DNA of 39,532 nt, taken from positions 1 to 39,532 of the forward strand of contig JAHHTS010000013.1 of assembly GCA_020024475.1 (NCBI GenBank). Reading direction: 5' to 3'. The stretch comes from Oscillospiraceae bacterium (lineage in GTDB: Bacteria > Bacillota > Clostridia > Oscillospirales > Ruminococcaceae). The notes below the pieces were generated by a model. It had not been told where the DNA came from, did no database searches, and worked only from the letters and a program-made list of their open reading frames with translations. This document shows, one piece after another, positions 24,920 through 32,312 of the stretch. Position numbers and translations under genes: made by a program. Each line of letters starts with the position of its first letter. Position 1 is the stretch's first letter.

Positions 24920-26716
24920 TTAAGCAACTGTTGCCTGATAAGCAGCAAGATGTTCTGCACTCTTATTAAGGTCAAATACATGCTTATTACCAGTTTCAAG
25001 AATTGTACCAACTGTTGAGTAAACAGGCATTACATAGCCATCGTTAAATGCAACAAATTCTTCCTGATTGATAGCATGAAGAACTGACAAACGAAGATCT
25101 ACATTGTTAAATTTGCTACCTTCTTTTAGGTTAAATGTGCAGTATGTTACACCATTTGATGGGCGTGACATAACTGTAAATTTAGAATCCTGTTCAATTG
25201 TTGGAATATCTGAAGTCTTTGTAATGCTTATAACATCAATTTCACCAGCACGGAATGCTGAGTTAGCAGCTGAAGCATCTTTAATGAACTTCATGTAGAT
25301 ATTATTGATTTTTGATGTAAATTCTTTTTCATCAGCCATGTAACCTGGGTTAGCTTCAAATTTAATGCCATAGTCATCTACAGAGATAAACTGGTAAGGG
25401 CCTGAACACCAGAGCATATTTGAATCGCCTGATTTAACAGCTGCAAAGTCACCATAACAAACATCTTTAGTAGGATCATATGATTCTACAGAAAATTTGC
25501 TATTGTAAGCTTCAACCTGTTCTTTATTGAGTATACCTGCTGATTGGTGAGCAAGGTAATTAAGTACCTGTGGGAATGGTTGTGTTGTTGTTACTTTAAT
25601 AACCTGATATGTTCCGTTTGCGTTATCAACATTTTCATCTTTATTTGTCAAAGCTGTGATTTCGCCATCGATACCTTTTTTCAATGTATCCAAGATTGTT
25701 GCACCTGTATCTGAATCTTTAACTGTATTAAGTTCATTAAGGTCTGTAACCATTTCAATTGTTTGCATATGGTTATGAAGTGTATATGTTTTATGTGATG
25801 CAACGCTATCTTTGTTGCAAGCTCTTTCAAGTGAATAAACTACATCTTCGCCGCCTACCATTACACCTGTGTTAGCAGCATGACCATTTTCAGCTTTTGA
25901 GAAGAAAACATCGTCTCTAAGAAGGAAGTAGTACTCATTGTTACCTTCAGCAATTGCGTATGAGTGTGAAAGTGAGCTATCTGTTGTAATCTGATCATCA
26001 TCTGTAAGGTTTACGATTTTGATATACATATTACCTGACAATGAGTTCATTGTACCATCGTTAGCCTGAATTGGGTCAAGTGTTGATGGTGTAGATGAAG
26101 ACTGTGTCAAAACAAGAGGTCTTGTTTCGTTAAGTTTAGAATCAACATATTCGAACATTTCCCAACGACCTGGGCGTGATTTTGGCTGTGATACTGATTC
26201 ACTCTTAACAAGCTGGTTGTTATAAGCCAAGTTTTTCATGGTTGAGTAGAGTGGAACAATGTAAGCTTTTTCACCTACTAGGTATGATTCCAATTCTGAG
26301 TAAGTAGAAACAGCCTGTGTAGCTGTTTCTGTTGCACCTTTGTCAACTAATTCGTCAATCTTTTCGTCAACTATTGGTGAATTGTTGTAATCCCCTGTTG
26401 AATGGAAGATACCACGTACAGCATAGTCTACGTTACCTGTAACTGTTGTCCAACCTGTTAAAGCAAGGTCGTAGTTACCTGCTGACAATGCTGACTGGAA
26501 ACTTGAATAGTCAGGCTGCATATTGATTTCCACTGTGTAGCCTGCTTTTGTAAGCTGGTCGCGAAGAATATTAAGATCAGCTTCTCCTGATGACTGGCCA
26601 AGAATAGTAATGGTTTCTGGTTTTGTTTCTACTTTTGGTTTTTCATCGTTAGAACCACAAGCAACCATAGAAAAAGCCATAACTACGCTAAGAGCCAAAG
26701 CAAGTAATTTTTTCAT
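24920..26716 (-). CDS. oligopeptide-binding lipoprotein with apparently circularly permuted family 5 fold
   Basis: Surface lipoprotein of 598 residues: signal peptide 1-19 with lipobox SMVAC, Cys20. The order of recognisable SBP_bac_5 (PF00496) parts is reversed. Residues about 34-168 look like the usual C-terminal lobe: a TITILGQSS strand, LRDQLTKAGYTVEI, the hallmark GNYDLALTGW, PIVDEKIDELVDK and EKAYIVPLYS. After a linker (about 169-198), residues 199-598 look like the usual beginning: TLDPI (about 212), YYFLLRDDVFFS, GEDVVYSLERA, then SGPYQF, FRAGEIDVISI, DLRLSVLHAINQEE. The chain stops at DLNKSAEHLAAYQ, the helix that normally leads into the C-terminal lobe. The start has AAGGAG. It is last in the importer operon but appears to have its own promoter. 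Ligands are probably peptides. Confidence 0.88.
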   Translation of the reverse strand: MKKLLALALSVVMAFSMVACGSNDEKPKVETKPETITILGQSSGEADLNILRDQLTKAGYTVEINMQPDYSSFQSALSAGNYDLALTGWTTVTGNVDYAVRGIFHSTGDYNNSPIVDEKIDELVDKGATETATQAVSTYSELESYLVGEKAYIVPLYSTMKNLAYNNQLVKSESVSQPKSRPGRWEMFEYVDSKLNETRPLVLTQSSSTPSTLDPIQANDGTMNSLSGNMYIKIVNLTDDDQITTDSSLSHSYAIAEGNNEYYFLLRDDVFFSKAENGHAANTGVMVGGEDVVYSLERACNKDSVASHKTYTLHNHMQTIEMVTDLNELNTVKDSDTGATILDTLKKGIDGEITALTNKDENVDNANGTYQVIKVTTTQPFPQVLNYLAHQSAGILNKEQVEAYNSKFSVESYDPTKDVCYGDFAAVKSGDSNMLWCSGPYQFISVDDYGIKFEANPGYMADEKEFTSKINNIYMKFIKDASAANSAFRAGEIDVISITKTSDIPTIEQDSKFTVMSRPSNGVTYCTFNLKEGSKFNNVDLRLSVLHAINQEEFVAFNDGYVMPVYSTVGTILETGNKHVFDLNKSAEHLAAYQATVA

Positions 26717-26781
26717 TGGTTTCGTCTCCTTAATAAAATTGTTTTTATGTGTAGCCTAAATGTGGCCTATCACCATCTCTA

Positions 26782-26799
26782 AAACAAGTAAACTTGTTT
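26782..26799 (-). promoter_or_regulatory. hairpin at the 5-prime end of the binding-protein transcript
   Basis: Inverted repeat AAACAAG-TTTA-CTTGTTT as read on the minus strand, starting directly after the predicted transcription start of the binding-protein promoter. Such a 5-prime hairpin could stabilise the mRNA. The ribosome-binding site lies far downstream and is not covered. Confidence 0.35.
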
Positions 26800-26807
26800 A
26801 TGAAAAT

Positions 26808-26837
26808 ATGATACTACAATTATGTTTATTTTGTAAA
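26808..26837 (-). promoter_or_regulatory. internal promoter for the binding-protein gene
   Basis: On the minus strand, TTTACA and TATCAT are 18 bases apart, in the 155-base gap between oppF and the binding-protein gene. It would give a leader of about 85 bases. An extra promoter would fit the need for more binding protein than permease. Confidence 0.4.
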
Positions 26838-26862
26838 GTGGTAAATTGAAATTTACCACTTT
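26835..26862 (-). terminator. hairpin after oppF, possible partial terminator or processing site
   Basis: Perfect 13-bp arms AAAGTGGTAAATT and AATTTACCACTTT with a two-base centre, 9 bases after the oppF stop. The minus-strand tail is ACAAAATAAA rather than a T-run, so termination would be weak. It could protect the upstream mRNA or lower transcription into the next gene. Confidence 0.5.
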
Positions 26863-26871
26863 GTAATAATT

Positions 26872-27870
26872 TTAATTAGTGCTATATTGAAGAGTACCAT
26901 CAGCAACTTCTCTCCATCTGTGACATGCAACAAAATGGTTTGGTGCTGCTTCTTCGAACACTGGATTTTCCGAAGTACACTTTTCTGTTGCAAAAGGACA
27001 ACGTGTTGCAAAACGACAACCTACTTTTGGGTTAATTGGTGAAACAATTTCGCCCTTTAAGATAACTTTCTTACTTTTTTCAAGAACATTTACTGATGGA
27101 ATAGCTGAAAGCAAAGCTATTGTGTATGGATGAAGTGGCTTTGCAAAAATGTCATTTTTTGGAGCTTTTTCTATAAGCTGTCCAAGATACATAACGCCAA
27201 TATTAGTTGAAATATGTTTAACAACTGATAAGTCATGTGAAATGAACATATATGTAAGACCAATTTTTTTCTGCAAATCCATAAGAAGATTAAGAATCTG
27301 TGCCTGAACTGAAACATCCAAAGCTGAAACAGGTTCATCACAAACAATAAATTGTGGATTGATTGATAATGCACGAGCAATAACTACACGCTGACGACGA
27401 CCGCCATCAAATTCGTGTGGATACTGACTATATGAGCGCATTGGTAATCCAACAAGTTCCATCAATTCTTCTACTCTTTTTCTTCTTTCTTCAGCTGTTT
27501 TATAAATCTTATGAAGCTTAAGAGGTTCTTCAATAATCCGTCCAATTGTCATACGTGGGTTAAGGGATGCATATGGATCTTGGAATATAATCTGCATATT
27601 TTGACGCATATGGCGCATTTCATCATCAGAAAAGTTATTTATGTTCATTCCGTCATAAAGAACATCACCACTTGTTGCTTCATGTAAACGAAGAATTACA
27701 CGTCCCAATGTAGATTTACCACAACCAGATTCTCCTACAATACCTAATGTTTCACCTTTATTGATTGTAAGATTGACATCATCAACTGCATGGAGATAAC
27801 CTGCAGGTACAGGAAAGTATTTTTTAAGACGTTTAGTTTCAATCAAAACCTTATTTTCTTTATTTTCCAT
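26872..27870 (-). CDS. oppF: oligopeptide ABC transporter ATPase, OppF-like, with FDGGR signature
   Basis: 332-residue ABC ATPase that powers peptide import. Walker A is GESGCGKST (about 45-53), the Q-loop is in IFQDPYASLNP, Walker B is FIVCDEPVSALD and the H-loop ISHDLS. The signature, normally LSGGQ, reads HEFDGGRRQR here, so the second-position Ser is Asp and the Gln is Arg. A C-terminal cysteine cluster of the oligopeptide-transporter type is present: GCRFATRCPFATEKC and a later FVACHRW. The gene overlaps oppD by one base (TAATG) and is followed by a hairpin. The OppD partner keeps the normal FSGGQ motif, so the pair would be asymmetric. Confidence 0.93.
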   Translation of the reverse strand: MENKENKVLIETKRLKKYFPVPAGYLHAVDDVNLTINKGETLGIVGESGCGKSTLGRVILRLHEATSGDVLYDGMNINNFSDDEMRHMRQNMQIIFQDPYASLNPRMTIGRIIEEPLKLHKIYKTAEERRKRVEELMELVGLPMRSYSQYPHEFDGGRRQRVVIARALSINPQFIVCDEPVSALDVSVQAQILNLLMDLQKKIGLTYMFISHDLSVVKHISTNIGVMYLGQLIEKAPKNDIFAKPLHPYTIALLSAIPSVNVLEKSKKVILKGEIVSPINPKVGCRFATRCPFATEKCTSENPVFEEAAPNHFVACHRWREVADGTLQYSTN

Positions 27871-28850
27871 TATTTTGCCTCCTCACTAAACAAATCAAAG
27901 TGGCACATAAATTTATGACTACCTGTGCCTCTTTGTGGTGGCCGCTGATGTTTACATATTTCTTGACAGTAACGGCAACGTGGATGAAAGTGACATCCTG
28001 TTGGGAGATCTGCTGCGTTAGAAATCGCACCTTCAATAGGAACAAGTTCTGCTGATTCATCATCCAATTTTGGAATAGAATCAAACAATCCTCTTGTATA
28101 TGGGTGTCTTGGATTGAGATAAACTTCTTTTACTGAACCAGATTCAACAATATTTCCTGCATACATAATAGCAACATTTTCACATGTTTCAGCAACAACA
28201 CCTAGGTCATGTGTAATGAGTATCATAGACATTTTATATTTTTCACGTAATTGGTTTATAATGTCAAGAACCTGTGCCTGAATGGTAACATCCAGCGCAG
28301 TTGTTGGTTCGTCAGCAATAAGAAGTTTTGGGTTGCACAAAAGACTCATTGCGATAACAACACGCTGTTTCTGACCACCTGAGAATTGGTGTGGATAGTC
28401 ATCATAACGGTCGCGTTTAACACCAACGATTTCAAGAAGCTCAATTACACGCTGTTTTGCTTCAGATTTTGAAATTTTTTCGTGTGTAAGAACAACTTCT
28501 GATAACTGATCTCCTACAGTCATAACTGGGTTAAGAGCAGTCATTGGATCCTGGAAAATCATAGCAATACCATTACCACGCATTGCCTGGTTTTCTTTAT
28601 CTGTATTATAAATTACATTTTTACCTTCAAAGTTGATTTCGCCATCAACAATAATTCCTGGTGGGTCAGGAATTAGCTGCATGATTGAAAGCGCAGTTGT
28701 TGTTTTACCAGCGCCTGTTTCACCAACAAGTCCAAGGGCTTCGCCTTCTTTTACTTGGAAATCAATACCATTTACAGCTTTTGCGGTTGCATCGTCTGTA
28801 ACGTAATGAACATGAAGGTTTTTAACGTCTAAAACTATATTTTTATCCAT
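27870..28850 (-). CDS. oppD: oligopeptide ABC transporter ATPase, OppD-like
   Basis: 326-residue ABC ATPase. Walker A is GETGAGKTT (about 41-49), the Q-loop lies in IFQDPMTALNP, the signature is HQFSGGQKQR, Walker B LLIADEPTTALD and the H-loop ITHDLG. The C-terminal domain has the cysteines GCHFHPRCRYCQEIC and a later FMCHF typical of OppD/DppD, where related proteins bind zinc or an iron-sulfur cluster. It begins 15 bases after oppC and shares one base with oppF, so the four core genes are one translational unit. Confidence 0.95.
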   Translation of the reverse strand: MDKNIVLDVKNLHVHYVTDDATAKAVNGIDFQVKEGEALGLVGETGAGKTTTALSIMQLIPDPPGIIVDGEINFEGKNVIYNTDKENQAMRGNGIAMIFQDPMTALNPVMTVGDQLSEVVLTHEKISKSEAKQRVIELLEIVGVKRDRYDDYPHQFSGGQKQRVVIAMSLLCNPKLLIADEPTTALDVTIQAQVLDIINQLREKYKMSMILITHDLGVVAETCENVAIMYAGNIVESGSVKEVYLNPRHPYTRGLFDSIPKLDDESAELVPIEGAISNAADLPTGCHFHPRCRYCQEICKHQRPPQRGTGSHKFMCHFDLFSEEAK

Positions 28851-28865
28851 TTTTGCCTCCTGTTA

Positions 28866-30380
28866 TTATTTAAGTTTAGGGTCAAGTGCATCGCGCAAGC
28901 CATCACCAAAGTAGTTAAATGCTAGAACGATAATAATGATTGCAAGCCCTGGGAAAATAGCAATATAAGGGTTGCTTTCGAGGAACTGCGAACCTGCTTT
29001 AAGTACATTTCCCCATTCTGGAATGTGTGATGGAACACCAATACCTAGATATGAGAATGATGATGTTGAAAGAACAGCAGAACCAATACCCATAGTTGCG
29101 CCTACAATAACTGGAGCTAATGAGTTAGGAATAATATGTCTCAAAATTACTGTAGCATCTTTAGCACCACAAGCTTTTGCAGCTTCAACAAATTCTTGGT
29201 TAGCAACACCCATAACCTGTGCACGAACTGTTCTTGCATAGCCAGGTATACCGCCAATTGATAAAGCAAGAATAAGGTTAATAGTGCTTGTACCAAAAGC
29301 AGCTATAATTGCGATTGCAAGAAGTATACTTGGAACAGCATTAAGAACATCCAATAAACGCATGATAATATTATCGGTCTTACCACCATAGTAACCTGCA
29401 ATAGCACCAAGAAGGCCACCTGCAACGATTGGAGCAAGTGTTGAAACGATACCAACTATAAGAGAAATTCTTGCACCGAATATGATTCTTGTAAATACAC
29501 AACGACCATATTCGTCGCATCCAAATGGATACATAAGACTTGGTTTAGCAAGTCTGGCCATAAAGTTATTTGAGATTGCAATATCGTAATCAAATGTCAA
29601 TGATGACGCAATTGATACTGACAAAAGGAAAATAACGATAAACATACCTACAACCGCCATGTAATTTTTAAACAAGCGGCGGATAACATCAATCCAGTTA
29701 ACACTGATTTCTTCATTTTTATTGCGATATTTACCAATTGCAATAATGCCAAGAAGGAATGAGAAAACATTACCAAGTGCAATACCAAGGATACAAATTA
29801 CAGCAAATGGCATGAATTTTTTATCTGGTTTTTTGCTAAATGTGTATTTGTTTACAGCCCCAATGATAACAACATTAAAGATTGCATACAATGCGTAAAG
29901 CCCCATACCTAACCAAAATGTGTCAGACTGTTCTTCCTTAAATAGATTGAGAGCACTTACAATTAGAATGAAAATTGTTACCTGCAAAGAATAAACACTG
30001 AGTTGATATTCAATATTTTTTTCTTTTTTAACAAGCATACAGCCTGCTGAGAACATGAAGAAATCCCCAATCAAAATATACGGAAGTAAAAGCCAGCCCA
30101 TTTTTCTGGTTGTAGATGAAATTTCACCTGATTCTCCTGTAACTTCTTTAATAATTCTTTTGATAATATAGTACTGCATAAGGAAACCAAGACCGTATAC
30201 CCCAGCAGCTGCTGCCCAAATAACTGAACCTTTTGTTGCCATGTATGCAAAATATAGTGTAAACGCAAGGGTAATCTGCCACGAAAGTCTTGATGTTGTA
30301 AACTCGAGAGAGCCACTTAATTTTCTTTTGTTTACCTTTTTTATATACAGGCTTTGATTTTTGCTCATTTCTTTAGCCAT
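28866..30380 (-). CDS. oppC: oligopeptide ABC transporter permease, OppC-like, with extra N-terminal membrane domain
   Basis: 504-residue permease. The C-terminal part from about residue 235 is a normal OppC: first helix KNYMAVVGMFIVIFLLSV, FGCDEYGRCVFTRIIFGARISL, and the coupling-helix region EFVEAAKACGAKDATVILRHIIPN. Before it are about 230 extra residues with about six hydrophobic helices (near 34-50, 53-73, 95-115, 127-147, 155-175, 190-215), not present in standard OppC of roughly 300 residues. I do not recognise this domain. The ATG is preceded by AGGAGAG. It lies 18 bases after oppB and 15 before oppD. Confidence 0.88.
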   Translation of the reverse strand: MAKEMSKNQSLYIKKVNKRKLSGSLEFTTSRLSWQITLAFTLYFAYMATKGSVIWAAAAGVYGLGFLMQYYIIKRIIKEVTGESGEISSTTRKMGWLLLPYILIGDFFMFSAGCMLVKKEKNIEYQLSVYSLQVTIFILIVSALNLFKEEQSDTFWLGMGLYALYAIFNVVIIGAVNKYTFSKKPDKKFMPFAVICILGIALGNVFSFLLGIIAIGKYRNKNEEISVNWIDVIRRLFKNYMAVVGMFIVIFLLSVSIASSLTFDYDIAISNNFMARLAKPSLMYPFGCDEYGRCVFTRIIFGARISLIVGIVSTLAPIVAGGLLGAIAGYYGGKTDNIIMRLLDVLNAVPSILLAIAIIAAFGTSTINLILALSIGGIPGYARTVRAQVMGVANQEFVEAAKACGAKDATVILRHIIPNSLAPVIVGATMGIGSAVLSTSSFSYLGIGVPSHIPEWGNVLKAGSQFLESNPYIAIFPGLAIIIIVLAFNYFGDGLRDALDPKLK

Positions 30381-30398
30381 TTAAGTTTCTCTCCTTTC

Positions 30399-31811
30399 TT
30401 AATAATTCTTCATTTTAGACTTGATACGCGGGTCGATAACCGCATAAAGAATATCAACTATCAAGTTTACAATAGAAACAACGAATGAAATATAAACAAC
30501 ACCAGCTAAAACAACAGGAATATCAGGAACATACTGTCTTTCAACGATGTAAGAACCAATACCATTTATATTGAATACTTTTTCTGTAACCGCTGAACCA
30601 CCAAGCAAACCTCCAAACTGTCCACCAATTGTTGTTACAATAGGAATCATGGCATTACCGAGAATATGTTTTAGAATAACTTTATTTTCTGGCAAACCTT
30701 TTGCACGAGCTGTGAGTATGTAGTCAGAGTTTTTAACTTCAAGCATAGATGAACGTGTCATACGCGCAACAGAAGCGGACATACCAGTACCAAGAACTAT
30801 AGCTGGCATGATAAGTGTAGATAAATTACCTACCTGATATGTAGCAGGGACTACTTTATGTTTAATAGCAAATTCAAGAATCAGCATAAGACCTAACCAG
30901 AAGTTTGGAATTGAAAGTCCAAGCAATGCGAAAAACATTGCGATATAGTCAAATGATGAATACTGTTTAACAGCTGAAATGATACCAGATGGAATAGCAA
31001 TGCCAAGTGAAACCAACATTGAGAAGAATGTAACTTGCAATGTAATTGGGAACTTGTTTGAAAGAGCGACTGCTATGCTTTCATTACCCTGATAAGAGTT
31101 TCCAGGGTTGAATGTTATAAGATTTTTAAAAGCATTCCACAACTGAGTAATATATGGTTGATCTAGACCGTGAATATGATTAAACCGGTTTACTTGTTCT
31201 TGGGTGGCTGTCTGTCCAAGTGAGTTTAAGGCTGGATCCATTGGTGAAATGTAAAGAATAGTAAATACAAGCCATGTAACACCAAACAGAACAAATATCA
31301 TCATAACCATACGGTCAGCTGCATATTTTGTAATCGGATTTGTAAATAAAATCATTACAATGTACATTGGAAAAGACAAAACGACAGAAAGAGCCAAGAA
31401 CAATTTGTTATCCATGAGAGATGCATATGTAGAAGCCATAGTAACTTCTGTTACGCCTTCCATTTCAGCTTTAATTTTAGCTTTATCAAACAAAATCTGT
31501 TCAAAGTTTTTATCTGCAATAGCTTTTGCCTGTTTTTCAACTTCAGACTCGCTTACTGTTTTATTGAAATACCGGTTTTTCTTCTTAACCTGAACTAAAG
31601 CATCTGAAAGCAATTTTATTTTAAGATCAGAAGCTTCAAGTTCAGCTCTCACATCAGCTTTAATTTTGGCAAATTCATCTTTACCTTTTTTGCCTTTATA
31701 AGTAACAAATGTTACAAGCATGGTGAAGAAGCCAAGTATCCAAAGCCAAATGCGATAAGTTGAATGGCGATACATTCTTTTGAATGTATCTTTAAATTTC
31801 ATAATGCTCAT
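30399..31811 (-). CDS. oppB: oligopeptide ABC transporter permease, OppB-like, with N-terminal extension
   Basis: 470-residue permease from the chosen ATG at 31809-31811, which has AGGAG seven bases upstream. An in-frame extension to 31943 begins upstream of the predicted promoter -10 and cannot be translated from that transcript. The canonical OppB part runs from about residue 165 (MVMMIFVLFGVTWLVFTIL, ISPMDP, then the coupling region ILTARAKGLPENKVILKHIL). The first 160 residues are additional: a helix at about 20-37, a charged helical stretch at 45-118 rich in Lys/Ala/Glu, and another membrane helix at 137-156. Such a segment is absent from usual OppB of about 310 residues. It is the first gene of the importer operon. 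Confidence 0.88.
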   Translation of the reverse strand: MSIMKFKDTFKRMYRHSTYRIWLWILGFFTMLVTFVTYKGKKGKDEFAKIKADVRAELEASDLKIKLLSDALVQVKKKNRYFNKTVSESEVEKQAKAIADKNFEQILFDKAKIKAEMEGVTEVTMASTYASLMDNKLFLALSVVLSFPMYIVMILFTNPITKYAADRMVMMIFVLFGVTWLVFTILYISPMDPALNSLGQTATQEQVNRFNHIHGLDQPYITQLWNAFKNLITFNPGNSYQGNESIAVALSNKFPITLQVTFFSMLVSLGIAIPSGIISAVKQYSSFDYIAMFFALLGLSIPNFWLGLMLILEFAIKHKVVPATYQVGNLSTLIMPAIVLGTGMSASVARMTRSSMLEVKNSDYILTARAKGLPENKVILKHILGNAMIPIVTTIGGQFGGLLGGSAVTEKVFNINGIGSYIVERQYVPDIPVVLAGVVYISFVVSIVNLIVDILYAVIDPRIKSKMKNY

Positions 31812-31934
31812 CACTGCACTCCTAAATAAATTTTCTTTTTTTACTAATTTTAATTCATGTATTATGAATGAATTGTTACCCTGCTGTTCAATTCCACCAT
31901 AGATACACAATTTATCAAAATTGTAGATTAATTT

Positions 31935-31963
31935 ATTATACAATATAACTGCTTTATTTACAA
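31935..31963 (-). promoter_or_regulatory. promoter of the peptide-importer operon
   Basis: On the minus strand, TTGTAA and TATAAT are exactly 17 bases apart. The predicted start near 31928 gives a leader of about 117 bases before oppB, with two short inverted repeats (ACAATTT/AAATTGT and AATTCAT/ATGAATT). No known riboswitch was recognised in it. Confidence 0.6.
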
Positions 31964-31989
31964 TATAGTTTTTTAATTTTCAGCAGAAA

Positions 31990-32235
31990 AACGGGTTTTT
32001 AGCTTATTTTTGTTACTTTATATCATAACTCGTATTGAATTTTGTCTAACATAGCTAACGAAAATAAGATAATTTATTTTATTTAATAAAATAATAATAT
32101 CAAAGTATATTATTTTATTTTTTTAGTAAGCTTGAATACCTTTTTGTGCATGATGACAAATCGTATGTATTTCTATGGAATACAAATTATTACTTTTTAT
32201 TTGCTAATTTCTTTTTAGATTATAATAATATTTCC
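31990..32235. other. AT-rich divergent intergenic region
   Basis: Lies between the importer promoter and the M28 peptidase promoter. It contains no gene or clear hairpin that I can identify. Confidence 0.5.
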
Positions 32236-32239
32236 ACTG

Positions 32240-32268
32240 CTGACAAAATTATAATAATATGATAGAAT
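32240..32268 (+). promoter_or_regulatory. promoter of the M28 peptidase gene
   Basis: CTGACA is followed after 17 bases by TAGAAT, with a leader of about 40 bases containing the GAAAGGA ribosome-binding site. Confidence 0.6.
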
Positions 32269-32312
32269 GTATAAAAAATACTGTACAATAAAAAAGAAAG
32301 GATAATTAAATT

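Noticed and set aside
24920..26716. Binding protein explained as fusion of two different proteins or an assembly error
   Set aside because: There is one intact frame with a single lipoprotein signal, and the two parts are complementary, not duplicated, pieces of one domain family. The operon around it is intact.
31812..31943. Upstream extension of oppB to 31943
   Set aside because: The extension starts upstream of the predicted -10 (31935-31940) and has no ribosome-binding site; AGGAG marks the ATG at 31811.
31975..31989. CodY-like site upstream of the importer promoter
   Set aside because: AATTTTCAGCAGAAA matches the left half of the CodY consensus, but has four mismatches overall. In DNA this rich in A and T that is weak evidence, and no codY gene is visible here.
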